A program made the position numbers and the translations under genes. From UBA4582 sp047629195 (GTDB lineage Bacteria > Pseudomonadota > Gammaproteobacteria > Pseudomonadales > Azotimanducaceae): a stretch of 64,000 bases of DNA. Below, piece by piece: positions 35,107 through 42,944 of the stretch. The stretch lies in assembly GCA_047629195.1 (NCBI GenBank), contig JBLHWY010000002.1, positions 51,104-115,103 on the forward strand. The letters run 5' to 3'. Each line of letters begins with the position of its first letter. Within the stretch, counting starts at the first letter, position 1. Below the pieces are notes generated by a model. It was not told where the DNA came from. It saw only the letters and a list, made by a program, of their open reading frames with translations, and ran no database searches.

Positions 35107-36590
35107 TGAAAATCGCGATAGCGGGTATTAACCATGAGACAAATACTTATTGCAAAGCGCCGACGCCCATTGATGCATTTTATCAGCTTCGAGGTGAGAG
35201 AATGTTGCAAATGGCCGGTACAGAAACCAGCACGGGCGGAGCACTAGACAGATGCAAAGAGTTAGGCATTGAAGTCGCGCCAATACTGTTTGCTAGCACC
35301 CAACCTTCCGGCACAATTGAGCGTGCGGCTTATGACCAGTTTAAAAGTGAAATTCTGGCTGGTCTACAACGAGAACATCATGGTCCTGGTTCTGGCGCGC
35401 TTGACGGAATATTTCTGGACCTTCATGGTGCTGGCGTCGTTGCGGGTTTATCTGATTTAGAGGGTGATCTTACTCAAGCTATTCGTCATCAGGTCGGTGA
35501 AGCAATACCCATTGCGGCGGCGTTTGATCTCCACGGTAATGTTACTCAAGCGATGGCTGATGCCTTAGACGGTACTTTTGCCTGTCACCTTTATCCTCAT
35601 ACCGACATGCACTTGCGCGCGCGGGAGGCGATCGACCTGATTGTTGACATGATAGATAACAACTATCGACCGGTCACTCATGTAGAAACAATTCCAATGT
35701 TGGTGCCCACTACAACGACGATGTTGGGTGTCGGCGAAAATATGCTGGGGCAAATGCTAGAAGCTGAATCAGAGCTAAATGTAGTCGATGTCAGTTGGTT
35801 TCATGGCTTTCCCTACACAGACATACCTGAGGTTGGTAGTCACATTGTTGTCACCACGAAAGGTGATCGCGAGCAGGCACAGAAGATTGCTAAGCGAATG
35901 GCAACTGTGCTTTGGGATGCCAGAGAAACCTTTAGGCCCATCAGTCTTACAGCGCAACAGGCCTTGGCGGTAGCGCAAGCCAGCAGTAAAAAACCTGTCG
36001 TCATTAATGAAGTGTCCGACAACTGTGGCGGTGGAGCACCGGGAGACGGGACGCACTTACTTCGTGAGATGATTGAGCAGAACCTTGAAAGGGCTTGTTT
36101 CGGGTTTATCGTCGACCCTGAAGTGGTGGAACAGGCGCACGAAGCTGGAGTCGGTGCTACAATTTCGATTTCTCTTGGTGCTAAGGAAGACGACCTCCAT
36201 GGTACGCCTCTTCAGCTTAACGCTTACGTTAAGGCGCTTCACGATGGCCGACTAATAATGTTGGCGATGGCAAGAGGGTCAAAATTGAATTTGGGCAAGC
36301 TCGTTCGTTTGGTGGTGGGTGGGGTTGATATTGTTGTTGCTTCGAACCGCTCTCAGACCTTCGACCAGGGTCCATTCCTTGCGGTTGGCATCGATGTAAC
36401 ACAATACGATGTGGTGGCGCTGAAATCTTCTAATCACTTTAGGGCGGGTTTTCATCATATTGCGGGTGAGATTGTCACGGCAGATACACCGGGATTGACC
36501 ACTCACCAGATTAGTCATTTCCCAAGGCTAAATGCAGGGGTGCCGCTTTGGCCCCTCGATGAGATAGCGAGTTATGAATCGAAACGATAA
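35106..36590 (+). CDS. M81 family metallopeptidase (MlrC, microcystinase C-like)
   Basis: A 494-residue enzyme. The start AIAGINHETNTYCKAPTP is the M81 N-terminal signature; FLDLHGAGV, AAFDLHGNVTQ and YPHTDMH hold the histidines and aspartates proposed to bind zinc; the C-terminal DUF1485-type part (SDNCGGGAPGDGTHLLREMIE) is conserved in MlrC. MlrC degrades the linear products of microcystin, but homologues are widespread in bacteria that never meet microcystin, so the true substrate here is open. It is coupled (TAATG) to the SGNH hydrolase gene. Confidence 0.9.
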   Translation: MKIAIAGINHETNTYCKAPTPIDAFYQLRGERMLQMAGTETSTGGALDRCKELGIEVAPILFASTQPSGTIERAAYDQFKSEILAGLQREHHGPGSGALDGIFLDLHGAGVVAGLSDLEGDLTQAIRHQVGEAIPIAAAFDLHGNVTQAMADALDGTFACHLYPHTDMHLRAREAIDLIVDMIDNNYRPVTHVETIPMLVPTTTTMLGVGENMLGQMLEAESELNVVDVSWFHGFPYTDIPEVGSHIVVTTKGDREQAQKIAKRMATVLWDARETFRPISLTAQQALAVAQASSKKPVVINEVSDNCGGGAPGDGTHLLREMIEQNLERACFGFIVDPEVVEQAHEAGVGATISISLGAKEDDLHGTPLQLNAYVKALHDGRLIMLAMARGSKLNLGKLVRLVVGGVDIVVASNRSQTFDQGPFLAVGIDVTQYDVVALKSSNHFRAGFHHIAGEIVTADTPGLTTHQISHFPRLNAGVPLWPLDEIASYESKR

Positions 36591-36638
36591 TCTTGTCGTA
36601 GCGAATTGAATCTAACAGAAAAATTTAAGGAAAGTATA

Positions 36639-37355
36639 ATGCATAAAGAAACTATTGAATATCGTCATGGCGATACAGTGTTAGAGGCAGTTGTTGTCTG
36701 GGATGACAGTGTAGAGGGGCTGCGACCAGGTATATTAGTCGCACACGATTGGACTGGAAGACGCGACTTTGCGATTTCGAAAGCAGAAGAAATAGCGAAG
36801 CAGGGTTACGTCGGTTTTGCCTTAGACATGTATGGTAAGGGGGTATTTGGCGCGGATGGAGATGTTGAAAAGAATTCGGGTCTGATGGGACCACTTGCAG
36901 AAGACAGACAATTACTCCGGGCCCGAATGGATGCTGCGCTCGAAGCTATTAAAACGCTCGCAGTCGTTGATAATACAAAAATTGGCGCGATGGGTTATTG
37001 TTTTGGTGGTATGTGCGTGCTTGAACTCGCAAGAGGTGGTGCTGATGCGCTCGGCGTTATTAGCATCCATGGCATATTTTCTCCAGGTTCTGTTGCAAAC
37101 GAAAAAATGACAGCAAAAGTGCTCTGCCTTCATGGTCATGATGATCCGATGGTACCTCCAGAACAAGTTGTTGCTTTTGAGACAGAAATGAGCGAATCGA
37201 ACGCAGACTGGCAGGTACATGCGTATGGTGGCACGATGCATGCCTTTACCAATCCAGCAGCGAATAACCCTGATTTTGGCACCGTGTACAACCCTGATGC
37301 TGACAGCAGAGCGACTCAATCGATTAAAAATTTCTTCGATGAGCTATTTTCTTAA
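36639..37355 (+). CDS. dienelactone hydrolase family protein
   Basis: A 238-residue alpha/beta hydrolase starting at ATG 36639, which has AAGGAAAG upstream; the frame extends to a TTG at 36606 without a ribosome binding site. The nucleophile elbow is MGYCFGG (cysteine, as in dienelactone hydrolase), the acid is in LHGHDDPMVP and the histidine is in YGGTMHAFTNP. It lies 48 bases after the M81 stop in the same direction. Members hydrolyse lactones or carboxylesters. Two copies of a 126-base element follow its stop. Confidence 0.9.
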   Translation: MHKETIEYRHGDTVLEAVVVWDDSVEGLRPGILVAHDWTGRRDFAISKAEEIAKQGYVGFALDMYGKGVFGADGDVEKNSGLMGPLAEDRQLLRARMDAALEAIKTLAVVDNTKIGAMGYCFGGMCVLELARGGADALGVISIHGIFSPGSVANEKMTAKVLCLHGHDDPMVPPEQVVAFETEMSESNADWQVHAYGGTMHAFTNPAANNPDFGTVYNPDADSRATQSIKNFFDELFS

Positions 37356-37370
37356 TTTTCAACCAGAGCC

Positions 37371-37500
37371 TTAGTTAGTTCCCGTCCGTAAATACTCGTT
37401 CCTGGGTGAATTTCGGAGACTTTTCAGATCTGTGGGTCTAAAAATCAATAGGTTGTCGGGAAGTAACCATGGAGATGTTAAGTTTTCGGATAAGAACTAG
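37371..37500 (+). repeat. 126-base interspersed element, copy 1
   Basis: It runs from TTAGTTCCCGTCCGTAAA to the ACTAG just before 37501 and is followed head-to-tail by copy 2; the copies differ at roughly 20 positions. The ends form imperfect inverted repeats (13 of 18 bases), and GGTTGTCGGGAAGTAACC inside can pair with the left end. It begins 15 bases after the hydrolase stop. Confidence 0.9.
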
Positions 37501-37629
37501 TTAGTTCCCGTCCGTAAATACCGCTTCAAACGTAAATTTCGGAGACTTTTCAGATCTGTTGGTATAAAAATCAATAGGTTGTCGGGAAGTAACCATGGAG
37601 ATCTTCGTTTCTGGATGGGCACTAGTTAG
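37496..37629 (+). repeat. 126-base interspersed element, copy 2
   Basis: Second tandem copy with the same central block. It ends ACTAGTTAG at 37621-37629, again the sequence that joins the two copies, which suggests a target duplication or unit boundary CTAGTTAG. The next gene starts 30 bases on. Confidence 0.9.
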
Positions 37630-37659
37630 CTGGTCTGTCGTTAGCTGAAGAGTAAATCA

Positions 37660-38679
37660 ATGATAAAGAAATCTCTAATTGCCTTCAGTTTGTTGCTGAC
37701 GCTAGTTTTGACATACGGGCTGAATCAGCTGCGGCTTGCTCATGTCGATATTGATAGCATCACGCCAGAGTTACCGACGTTGGATGCAGTGCGTGAGTCC
37801 GGTAGGTTTTTTGGCTTGCCTGCTCACATAGCCTATTTCAACACGGCCACGCAGAAAGTTCCAAGGGCTTCATTGCTTGACGAGGCCTACGATCCCTTGC
37901 CTTTAGTTCATGGTGAGGAGTTTCGTGGTGAGGCGGTAAGTGGTGAAGATGATAACGAAATCCCGAATGACAAAACGATGGTAAATATGTCGTTTCCTGT
38001 ATTTGTAGCGACCTGGGAAGATGGGCGACAGTTTGTGATCGATGCGGGTCTTTCGGTTACTGAAGCAATCGAATTTGGACGTCGTTCTGAGCTGGCTGGA
38101 TCAATGCCGCTTGAATTTCATGGTTTGGCGGCAGATCAATTAGATCTCGACAAGGTTAAGGGCATTGGCCTCACCCATTTGCATAGTGATCACACGACAG
38201 GTATATCTGCTTTTTGCGATGCTGGTGCTGATTTTGCGCTGGTACAATCAATGGAGCAGTTCAGTTGGCATGATTATTTAACAAGCGACAGTGCGACTTT
38301 GATCAATGAGCTAACTTGTGGGGTGCAACTGATACTTGATGATGGTTTGCTGCTTAAAGGCGTTAGAGGTTTTCCAGGACTCTACATTGTGCACGTTGGT
38401 GGTCATACCCTAGGTAGCCAGTTATTTGTGCTACATATTAATCAAGGCTCAAGCATCGGCACCTATATTATTGCCGGTGACATGGCGAATCACTTCGATG
38501 GCATCAATTACAATGTGAGTAAGCCGCCAGTATATAGTCGTTGGTTGGTGCCTGAGAATCTAGATCAGCTTTACAAAGTTCGAAGTTGGCTGAAACAGAT
38601 GAATCAGGACACCAATATTACTGTCTTGCTCTCGCATGACAAAGCGCATTTGATTGAAAGCGGTTTACCCGAGCTGTAG
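37660..38679 (+). CDS. metallo-beta-lactamase-fold hydrolase with N-terminal signal/anchor
   Basis: A 339-residue protein. Residues 1-20 form a signal peptide or anchor. The metal motif HLHSDH is at H173, H175, D177 and H178; further ligands are in HVGGHTLGS, IIAGDMANHFDG and LSHDKAHL. The sequence resembles the lactonase/AHL-quenching group of the fold, but no residue is decisive. It sits after the 126-base repeats and converges with gloB; a hairpin spans both stop codons. An exported lactonase or phosphodiesterase is plausible. Confidence 0.85.
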   Translation: MIKKSLIAFSLLLTLVLTYGLNQLRLAHVDIDSITPELPTLDAVRESGRFFGLPAHIAYFNTATQKVPRASLLDEAYDPLPLVHGEEFRGEAVSGEDDNEIPNDKTMVNMSFPVFVATWEDGRQFVIDAGLSVTEAIEFGRRSELAGSMPLEFHGLAADQLDLDKVKGIGLTHLHSDHTTGISAFCDAGADFALVQSMEQFSWHDYLTSDSATLINELTCGVQLILDDGLLLKGVRGFPGLYIVHVGGHTLGSQLFVLHINQGSSIGTYIIAGDMANHFDGINYNVSKPPVYSRWLVPENLDQLYKVRSWLKQMNQDTNITVLLSHDKAHLIESGLPEL

Positions 38680-38698
38680 TTTCGATTTGTCGAAACTA
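38677..38698. terminator. palindromic hairpin containing both stop codons of convergent genes
   Basis: TAGTTTCGA, loop TTTG, TCGAAACTA: a perfect nine-base stem. Its left arm begins with the TAG of the forward hydrolase and its right arm with the TAG (read in reverse) of gloB. It has a short A/T tail rather than a long U tract, so it is at best a weak terminator, but could protect both mRNA ends. Confidence 0.6.
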
Positions 38699-39478
38699 AA
38701 AGTTGTCTTTCAGTGCGCGCGTCTTGGCGAAAACATCAACTAATTCTGCGCCACTGAGTCCAATTGTGGCCTGAAGGTCGATGCTCATTGGGCGTAAGAA
38801 TGGGTTGGTTGCTTTTTCGATCCCCAGAACGGAAGGCACGGTGGGTTTGCCATTTGCCCTGAGTTCATCGATTTCTTTGACTCTCGCCTGCAGTTTTACG
38901 TTCTGTGGTTCAACCGAAATAGCAAAACGAGCATTAGCCTGGGTGTATTCATGGGCACAATAAACAATTGTATCGTCAGGTAGTGCCAGCAATTTTTGTA
39001 AACTGTGCCACATCTGGGCTGGTGTGCCTTCGAACAGTCTGCCGCAGCCTAGTGCGAAGAGTGCGTCACCGCTAAATAACTTGGCATCTGCAGAGAAATA
39101 GAAGGCGATATGACCTTGCGTGTGCCCTGAAACGTCAAATATTTGGGCGCTATGATTACCGAAGTCAAAGGTCTCGCCATCACCAACTTCGATATCGATG
39201 CCCGGTATTCTGGCAGCATCGGATTTTGAACCAACAATAGTACATCCCCACTGTTTTTTAAGTTCCAGATTTCCTCCTGCATGGTCATAGTGGTGATGCG
39301 TATTCAGTATGTGTGTGAGCGTCCAGCCTTTCGTTGCCAAGGCAGCGTTGATTGGCGCTATTTCTGGCGTATCAATAGTCGCGGTTAAGTTATTGACATT
39401 ATCGTGAATCAAATAACCGTAGTTGTCGCTTAAACAAGGAAACTGATAGACCTCAAGTATTGATGATGAAATTGCCAT
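38696..39478 (-). CDS. gloB: hydroxyacylglutathione hydrolase (glyoxalase II)
   Basis: A 260-residue enzyme from ATG 39478 (MAISSSILEVYQFPCLSDNYGYLI); the frame extends to 39541, but 260 residues is the usual GloB length. THHHYDHAGGN is the dinuclear metal motif, SGHTQGHIAFY and SGDALFALGCGRLFEGTPAQM carry further ligands, CAHEYTQAN and NPFLR the glutathione-binding part. It turns S-lactoylglutathione to D-lactate and glutathione, completing methylglyoxal removal. No gloA is in the window. Confidence 0.93.
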   Translation of the reverse strand: MAISSSILEVYQFPCLSDNYGYLIHDNVNNLTATIDTPEIAPINAALATKGWTLTHILNTHHHYDHAGGNLELKKQWGCTIVGSKSDAARIPGIDIEVGDGETFDFGNHSAQIFDVSGHTQGHIAFYFSADAKLFSGDALFALGCGRLFEGTPAQMWHSLQKLLALPDDTIVYCAHEYTQANARFAISVEPQNVKLQARVKEIDELRANGKPTVPSVLGIEKATNPFLRPMSIDLQATIGLSGAELVDVFAKTRALKDNF

Positions 39479-39606
39479 TTTGTACTCACGAGTGATTGAA
39501 TAGAAACCATAGCGAGTCAGAAACCAGACATCAAGTGCCATTCTTGATAACCCCTTTTGATATACTGGCCGTTAACAATGGTAGGAATGTGCGATGGATG
39601 TAAATT

Positions 39607-40275
39607 ATGCCGACACTAGCTGTCTCTCCAGTCATCAACGCAGCACAGGAGACGAATACTCACGTGAATAAAGGGCTTCGCTCAGGCTTGTTTAAGGACT
39701 TGGGTGAGCCTAGTGATGACACCCTAATGCGGTCTTACTGTAAAGGCAATCAACAGGCCTTTGATAAGCTCTATGCTCGATACAAACAACCGCTTTACAG
39801 TTATCTGCTCCGAAACTGTCGCGTTGAACATATCACTGGTGAGCTATATCAGGATGTGTGGTTGAGGGTCATTAGCTCGGCTAAAAACTATACAAACAAG
39901 GGCAAATTTCGATCCTGGGTGTTCACGCTTGCCCATAACCGATTAGTAGACTACTACCGGCGAGCAGAACATCAGTACTCTAAAGATCCTGAGACAGAGA
40001 GCCTGAAGGGGCGTGACGAGCCAGAACAAATCATCATGAGTCGTGAGACCGTGACTTACCTCGAGGGCGTTATCCAAACGTTACCTTTTGATCAGCAACA
40101 GGCGTTTTATTTGCGCGAGGAAAATGGATTCTGTGTAAAGGAGATAGCGGATATCCAAGGCATAACAGCAGAGGCTGCAAAGAGTCGTTTGCGATACGCG
40201 TATGCCAAGCTGCGAACAGCTATTTTGGTGAGTGATGCTCCTGTCATTAAAGAGAAAAGCGGAGAAAAATCATGA
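39607..40275 (+). CDS. ECF-type sigma-70 family RNA polymerase sigma factor
   Basis: A 222-residue sigma factor. Region 2 (about 45-115) contains YKQPLYSYLLRNCRVEHITGELYQDVWLRV and FRSWVFTLAHNRLVDYYRR; region 4 (about 150-205) contains LPFDQQQAFYLREENGFCVKEIADIQGITAEAAKSRLRYAYAKLR. The first about 40 residues are a non-conserved extension. The stop overlaps the next gene by four bases (ATGA), which encodes a single-span protein likely to be its anti-sigma. The stimulus is unknown. Confidence 0.92.
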   Translation: MPTLAVSPVINAAQETNTHVNKGLRSGLFKDLGEPSDDTLMRSYCKGNQQAFDKLYARYKQPLYSYLLRNCRVEHITGELYQDVWLRVISSAKNYTNKGKFRSWVFTLAHNRLVDYYRRAEHQYSKDPETESLKGRDEPEQIIMSRETVTYLEGVIQTLPFDQQQAFYLREENGFCVKEIADIQGITAEAAKSRLRYAYAKLRTAILVSDAPVIKEKSGEKS

Positions 40276-40874
40276 GACCACAGTCAAAAATCTTGTGGGA
40301 ATCCGATGACGTTAGCTTGCAACAGGAATTTGTCGATGTCAGCCGTGCTTGGAAAGTAGGCAAAACCGATGCGAAAAGTGTGCCTGCTGCGCTAGACAGG
40401 GCAATACGAAGGCAGGCTGGTGTGGGTTCTGAGCATGATTTGATGAATAGCTGGATCTTTGGTGCGATACCAAAACTGTCGTTGGCTGCGGCAATTCTAT
40501 TTGGTGTTGGGATTATGTTTCTGAGTAGCCTCCAGTTACCCGGCAGTATTGATCGCGGAAATGGAGATGCAGCAGCAATCAACAGCATCGCTGTCGACCC
40601 CGTTGTAGCCTCACTAATGCATTCTGATGGTCGTAATAGTGGTCATTATGAAATCGAGTTTCAGTTCGTGTTAGATGCAGGGCGCAAAGCGGTTAATGCG
40701 ACGATAGCGTCGCGCTGTCAGGTGGGAGACTCCGGCAATTGTGTTTCGCTCGAGGATCAAAATGCAGCCAGAGTCGATCAAATTGCCAGAATGTTATTAA
40801 ACCGCCGCACTTTCGAGGCAGGCATAAATTCAGCGAAGATTGAAGTGTCGCAAAATCAGTTGCTACAGGAATAA
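40272..40874 (+). CDS. putative single-span anti-sigma factor
   Basis: A 200-residue protein coupled by ATGA to the ECF sigma gene. An about 70-residue cytosolic part rich in charge, one membrane helix (LSLAAAILFGVGIMFLSSLQL, about 69-89), then about 110 residues outside with two cysteines (SRCQVGDSGNCVS). I see no zinc-type HxxxCxxC motif. Its role as an anti-sigma rests on gene order and topology, a common arrangement; no conserved domain is recognised. Confidence 0.7.
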   Translation: MRPQSKILWESDDVSLQQEFVDVSRAWKVGKTDAKSVPAALDRAIRRQAGVGSEHDLMNSWIFGAIPKLSLAAAILFGVGIMFLSSLQLPGSIDRGNGDAAAINSIAVDPVVASLMHSDGRNSGHYEIEFQFVLDAGRKAVNATIASRCQVGDSGNCVSLEDQNAARVDQIARMLLNRRTFEAGINSAKIEVSQNQLLQE

Positions 40875-40913
40875 GCCAAAGCATGCAGTCAGAGACTAAA
40901 CCCAGAAGCTAAA

Positions 40914-41474
40914 CTAACAATATGCGGCGGCTGGGTATTTCGAGCCGGAATATTCTGTCCCTACGACTGCGGTTATCTTTGGGTTTATCTCCAACCGGTG
41001 ATCGAGCAGATTTTCTTGTTCAAAGGTGAACCAGCCTCGTACTTTGTTTCCCTGTAACACCTCAGGTAGCCATATTTGGTCGTCCTGCCACATTTTCTCG
41101 TAGGGTATTTCGGCAATTTTTGTCCATAAGGGAATCGCTTCATCGGTTTCGGTAGGCTCTCCCTCGAAGGTTGTTGCGGTGTAGACATAAGCGTGAATCC
41201 TAGGCATGTCTTCTGCGTGGAAGTATAGTTCTCCCATGTATTTGACGTTGCCAGTCGCGATGCAGAGCTCTTCTTGTGTTTCCCTGATGGCACAAGCCAT
41301 TGGTTTTTCGTTAACTTCGATGTGGCCACCAGGACCGTTGACCTTGCCTGCGCCCAGACCTCTTTTCTTGTGAATAAGCAGGACAGAATCACCCCGAACG
41401 ACAAACATCAGGGTTGCAGAGACCTCCGGTTGCCAATTGTCCCAGTCTATCTCATTTATTTTCACTCTATTCAT
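40914..41474 (-). CDS. NUDIX hydrolase, MutT-like
   Basis: A 186-residue protein. The NUDIX box GPGGHIEVNEKPMACAIRETQEEL fits GX5EX7REUXEE; the preceding strand SVLLIHKKRGLGAGKVNG and the region YGELYFHAEDMP..VYTATTFEGEP-type pattern resemble 8-oxo-dGTP or related diphosphatases. An about 50-residue C-terminal tail follows the domain. It converges on the putative anti-sigma gene, 39 bases apart. Confidence 0.9.
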   Translation of the reverse strand: MNRVKINEIDWDNWQPEVSATLMFVVRGDSVLLIHKKRGLGAGKVNGPGGHIEVNEKPMACAIRETQEELCIATGNVKYMGELYFHAEDMPRIHAYVYTATTFEGEPTETDEAIPLWTKIAEIPYEKMWQDDQIWLPEVLQGNKVRGWFTFEQENLLDHRLEINPKITAVVGTEYSGSKYPAAAYC

Positions 41475-41683
41475 GTCCCTGTTGTGATGAAGCTGGTTCT
41501 CGTTCTGACGTTAGGGCAGGTCATTAACGCTGCCGTTATTGTTGACGAACATTTCTCATCTCCGCTATTTCTTTTCTGTTCTTTCTAGTTTGTGAGCTAG
41601 GTTGATTGACCTGAAGGTGAAAATCATTAAATTAGCCTAGGTGCTTTAAGCACAACACACCCTGAAAATAAGTTGGAAAAGAT

Positions 41684-41800
41684 ATGTCTACATTTAATGA
41701 AGAAGATAGCCAAACGATTCGTTCCTTAGGCCTCACTATGGTCGGCTTCTTGGCACTCACTGTGTTTCTCATCGTGCTAGCAGGGTTTATGGTTGACTGA
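41684..41800 (+). CDS. small single-span membrane protein, 38 residues
   Basis: ATG 41684 to TGA 41800 encodes MSTFNEEDSQTIRSLG followed by a continuous hydrophobic span (LTMVGFLALTVFLIVLAGFMV). GGAAAAG lies eight bases upstream, a fair Shine-Dalgarno. A charged head, then TIRSLGL leading into the span, recalls short unannotated membrane proteins of gammaproteobacteria, but I cannot name a family. The rest of 41475-41891 shows only a short degenerate direct repeat near 41830-41885. Confidence 0.65.
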   Translation: MSTFNEEDSQTIRSLGLTMVGFLALTVFLIVLAGFMVD

Positions 41801-41825
41801 TTTTGCCTGACTGATCGAAATAGAG

Positions 41826-41886
41826 CGCCACTACGATAAAGCTTTATTTCGATACAGCTTTGTTTCGATATAGCCTTATTTTGACA
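41826..41886 (+). repeat. degenerate tandem repeat, about 18-base unit
   Basis: Units of the type AAAGCTTTATTTCGATAC, AGCTTTGTTTCGATAT, AGCCTTATTTTGACAT follow one another between the small membrane gene and the Rieske gene. The pattern suggests slippage or repeated duplication. Confidence 0.65.
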
Positions 41887-41891
41887 TACCT

Positions 41892-42719
41892 TCAAAAAGC
41901 GCCTGTAAACCCTACCTGAACCCTTGGTCTAGGTTCTTTGCTGACGCTAATCTGTGGCGCTTTCGATAGGCGACAGCTTGCGTTAGCGGGCGAAACACAT
42001 GCACCCGTGTCCAGATCAAATTGATATCCGTGCCAGGGACAGGTGATTTTATTATCGATAACCTCTGAGTTCAGTGGACCTAGAATGTGAGGACAGACCA
42101 CCGAATGGACTTTCAGCTGTCCATCGACGGCAATCACTCGATATCTGCCCCGTTTCAAATCGATGTAACGTGGTAGAGAGGTTAATAGTTCATCTTCATA
42201 ACCAAGGTCTATCTTTAAGGGATGAAGCTCAGACTGTTTATCTAATTGAGCCTGGCGTTCTATCATCATAGCTTCGTCTTCATCCCACAGCTTCGAATAA
42301 AGCTGTTGAAAGAATTTCCCAACCGACGCTACTTTTTCCTGGGGCACATCTGGCACTAAAAATTGCACCTCAATATCTGTTGTTTGATCTGTTGGAGTCA
42401 CAGTAGTCCAAATTTCGGAGACTTGTTGGATGCCCTTGTAACTTCGAGCAACATAACGATTATTGGGCATGTCATAACATAACTCGACATGGGAGCGATG
42501 TTCTTGGTCAGACCAAATACGCCAGCCCCAATCGCCGGCATCGTCTAACTCTGCATAGCTGAAGCTTGTATTGTGTAGATGGGGCAGGTGCTGCCAATCT
42601 ATGACATTTTCCCAAACCCGTTCTTTGTTAGCACAAATAGTACGCTGGTAGCGGGTAACTTCAGTCAAGTTAAGGTTGTTAGGGTTTGCCAAGGTTGCTT
42701 GATGCTGTTTCGCTGTCAT
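41892..42719 (-). CDS. SRPBCC-Rieske protein with reversed domain order
   Basis: A 275-residue protein. Residues about 20-165 resemble an SRPBCC/START-like fold (TICANKERVWENVIDWQHLPHLHNTSF...WTTVTP). Residues about 175-270 form a Rieske [2Fe-2S] domain: C209/H211 in VVCPHILGPL and C227/H230 in ITCPWHGYQFD. Ring-hydroxylating dioxygenases have the Rieske domain first and the catalytic domain second with a mononuclear iron; here the order is inverted and no 2-His-1-carboxylate motif is apparent. It might be a redox-gated lipid or sterol binder. Function is unknown. Confidence 0.85.
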   Translation of the reverse strand: MTAKQHQATLANPNNLNLTEVTRYQRTICANKERVWENVIDWQHLPHLHNTSFSYAELDDAGDWGWRIWSDQEHRSHVELCYDMPNNRYVARSYKGIQQVSEIWTTVTPTDQTTDIEVQFLVPDVPQEKVASVGKFFQQLYSKLWDEDEAMMIERQAQLDKQSELHPLKIDLGYEDELLTSLPRYIDLKRGRYRVIAVDGQLKVHSVVCPHILGPLNSEVIDNKITCPWHGYQFDLDTGACVSPANASCRLSKAPQISVSKEPRPRVQVGFTGAF

Positions 42720-42845
42720 AGTTCTTGCTTCTGGTCGTCATTGATTTGGGAGTAAAGTTTAGTTTGCACCGAACTGTCACAATCTGGCAAGTCCCATCAG
42801 CCCATACTCAGCACGGTCGCACGAAACTGGCGCCCGCTCTTAAGA

Positions 42846-42903
42846 TTGCGCTAAGTTTGGAATAGCTAAGTTTGGAATAGCTCAGTTTCAAATAATTAAG
42901 TTT
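42846..42903 (+). repeat. 15-base tandem repeat upstream of the LytS-type kinase
   Basis: AAGTTTGGAATAGCT occurs twice in succession and a third time in degraded form (CAGTTTCAAATAATT) directly before the histidine kinase gene. It may be a binding site array for the LytTR regulator, but the sequence has no obvious match to the known LytTR direct-repeat consensus. Confidence 0.6.
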
Positions 42904-42944
42904 TGATCTACATTTGCTTTTCGCTAATGAGGCTGAATATTCAC

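Noticed and set aside
37371..37629. Insertion sequence or transposase
   Set aside because: No coding frame within the 126-base units; only non-autonomous repeats remain.
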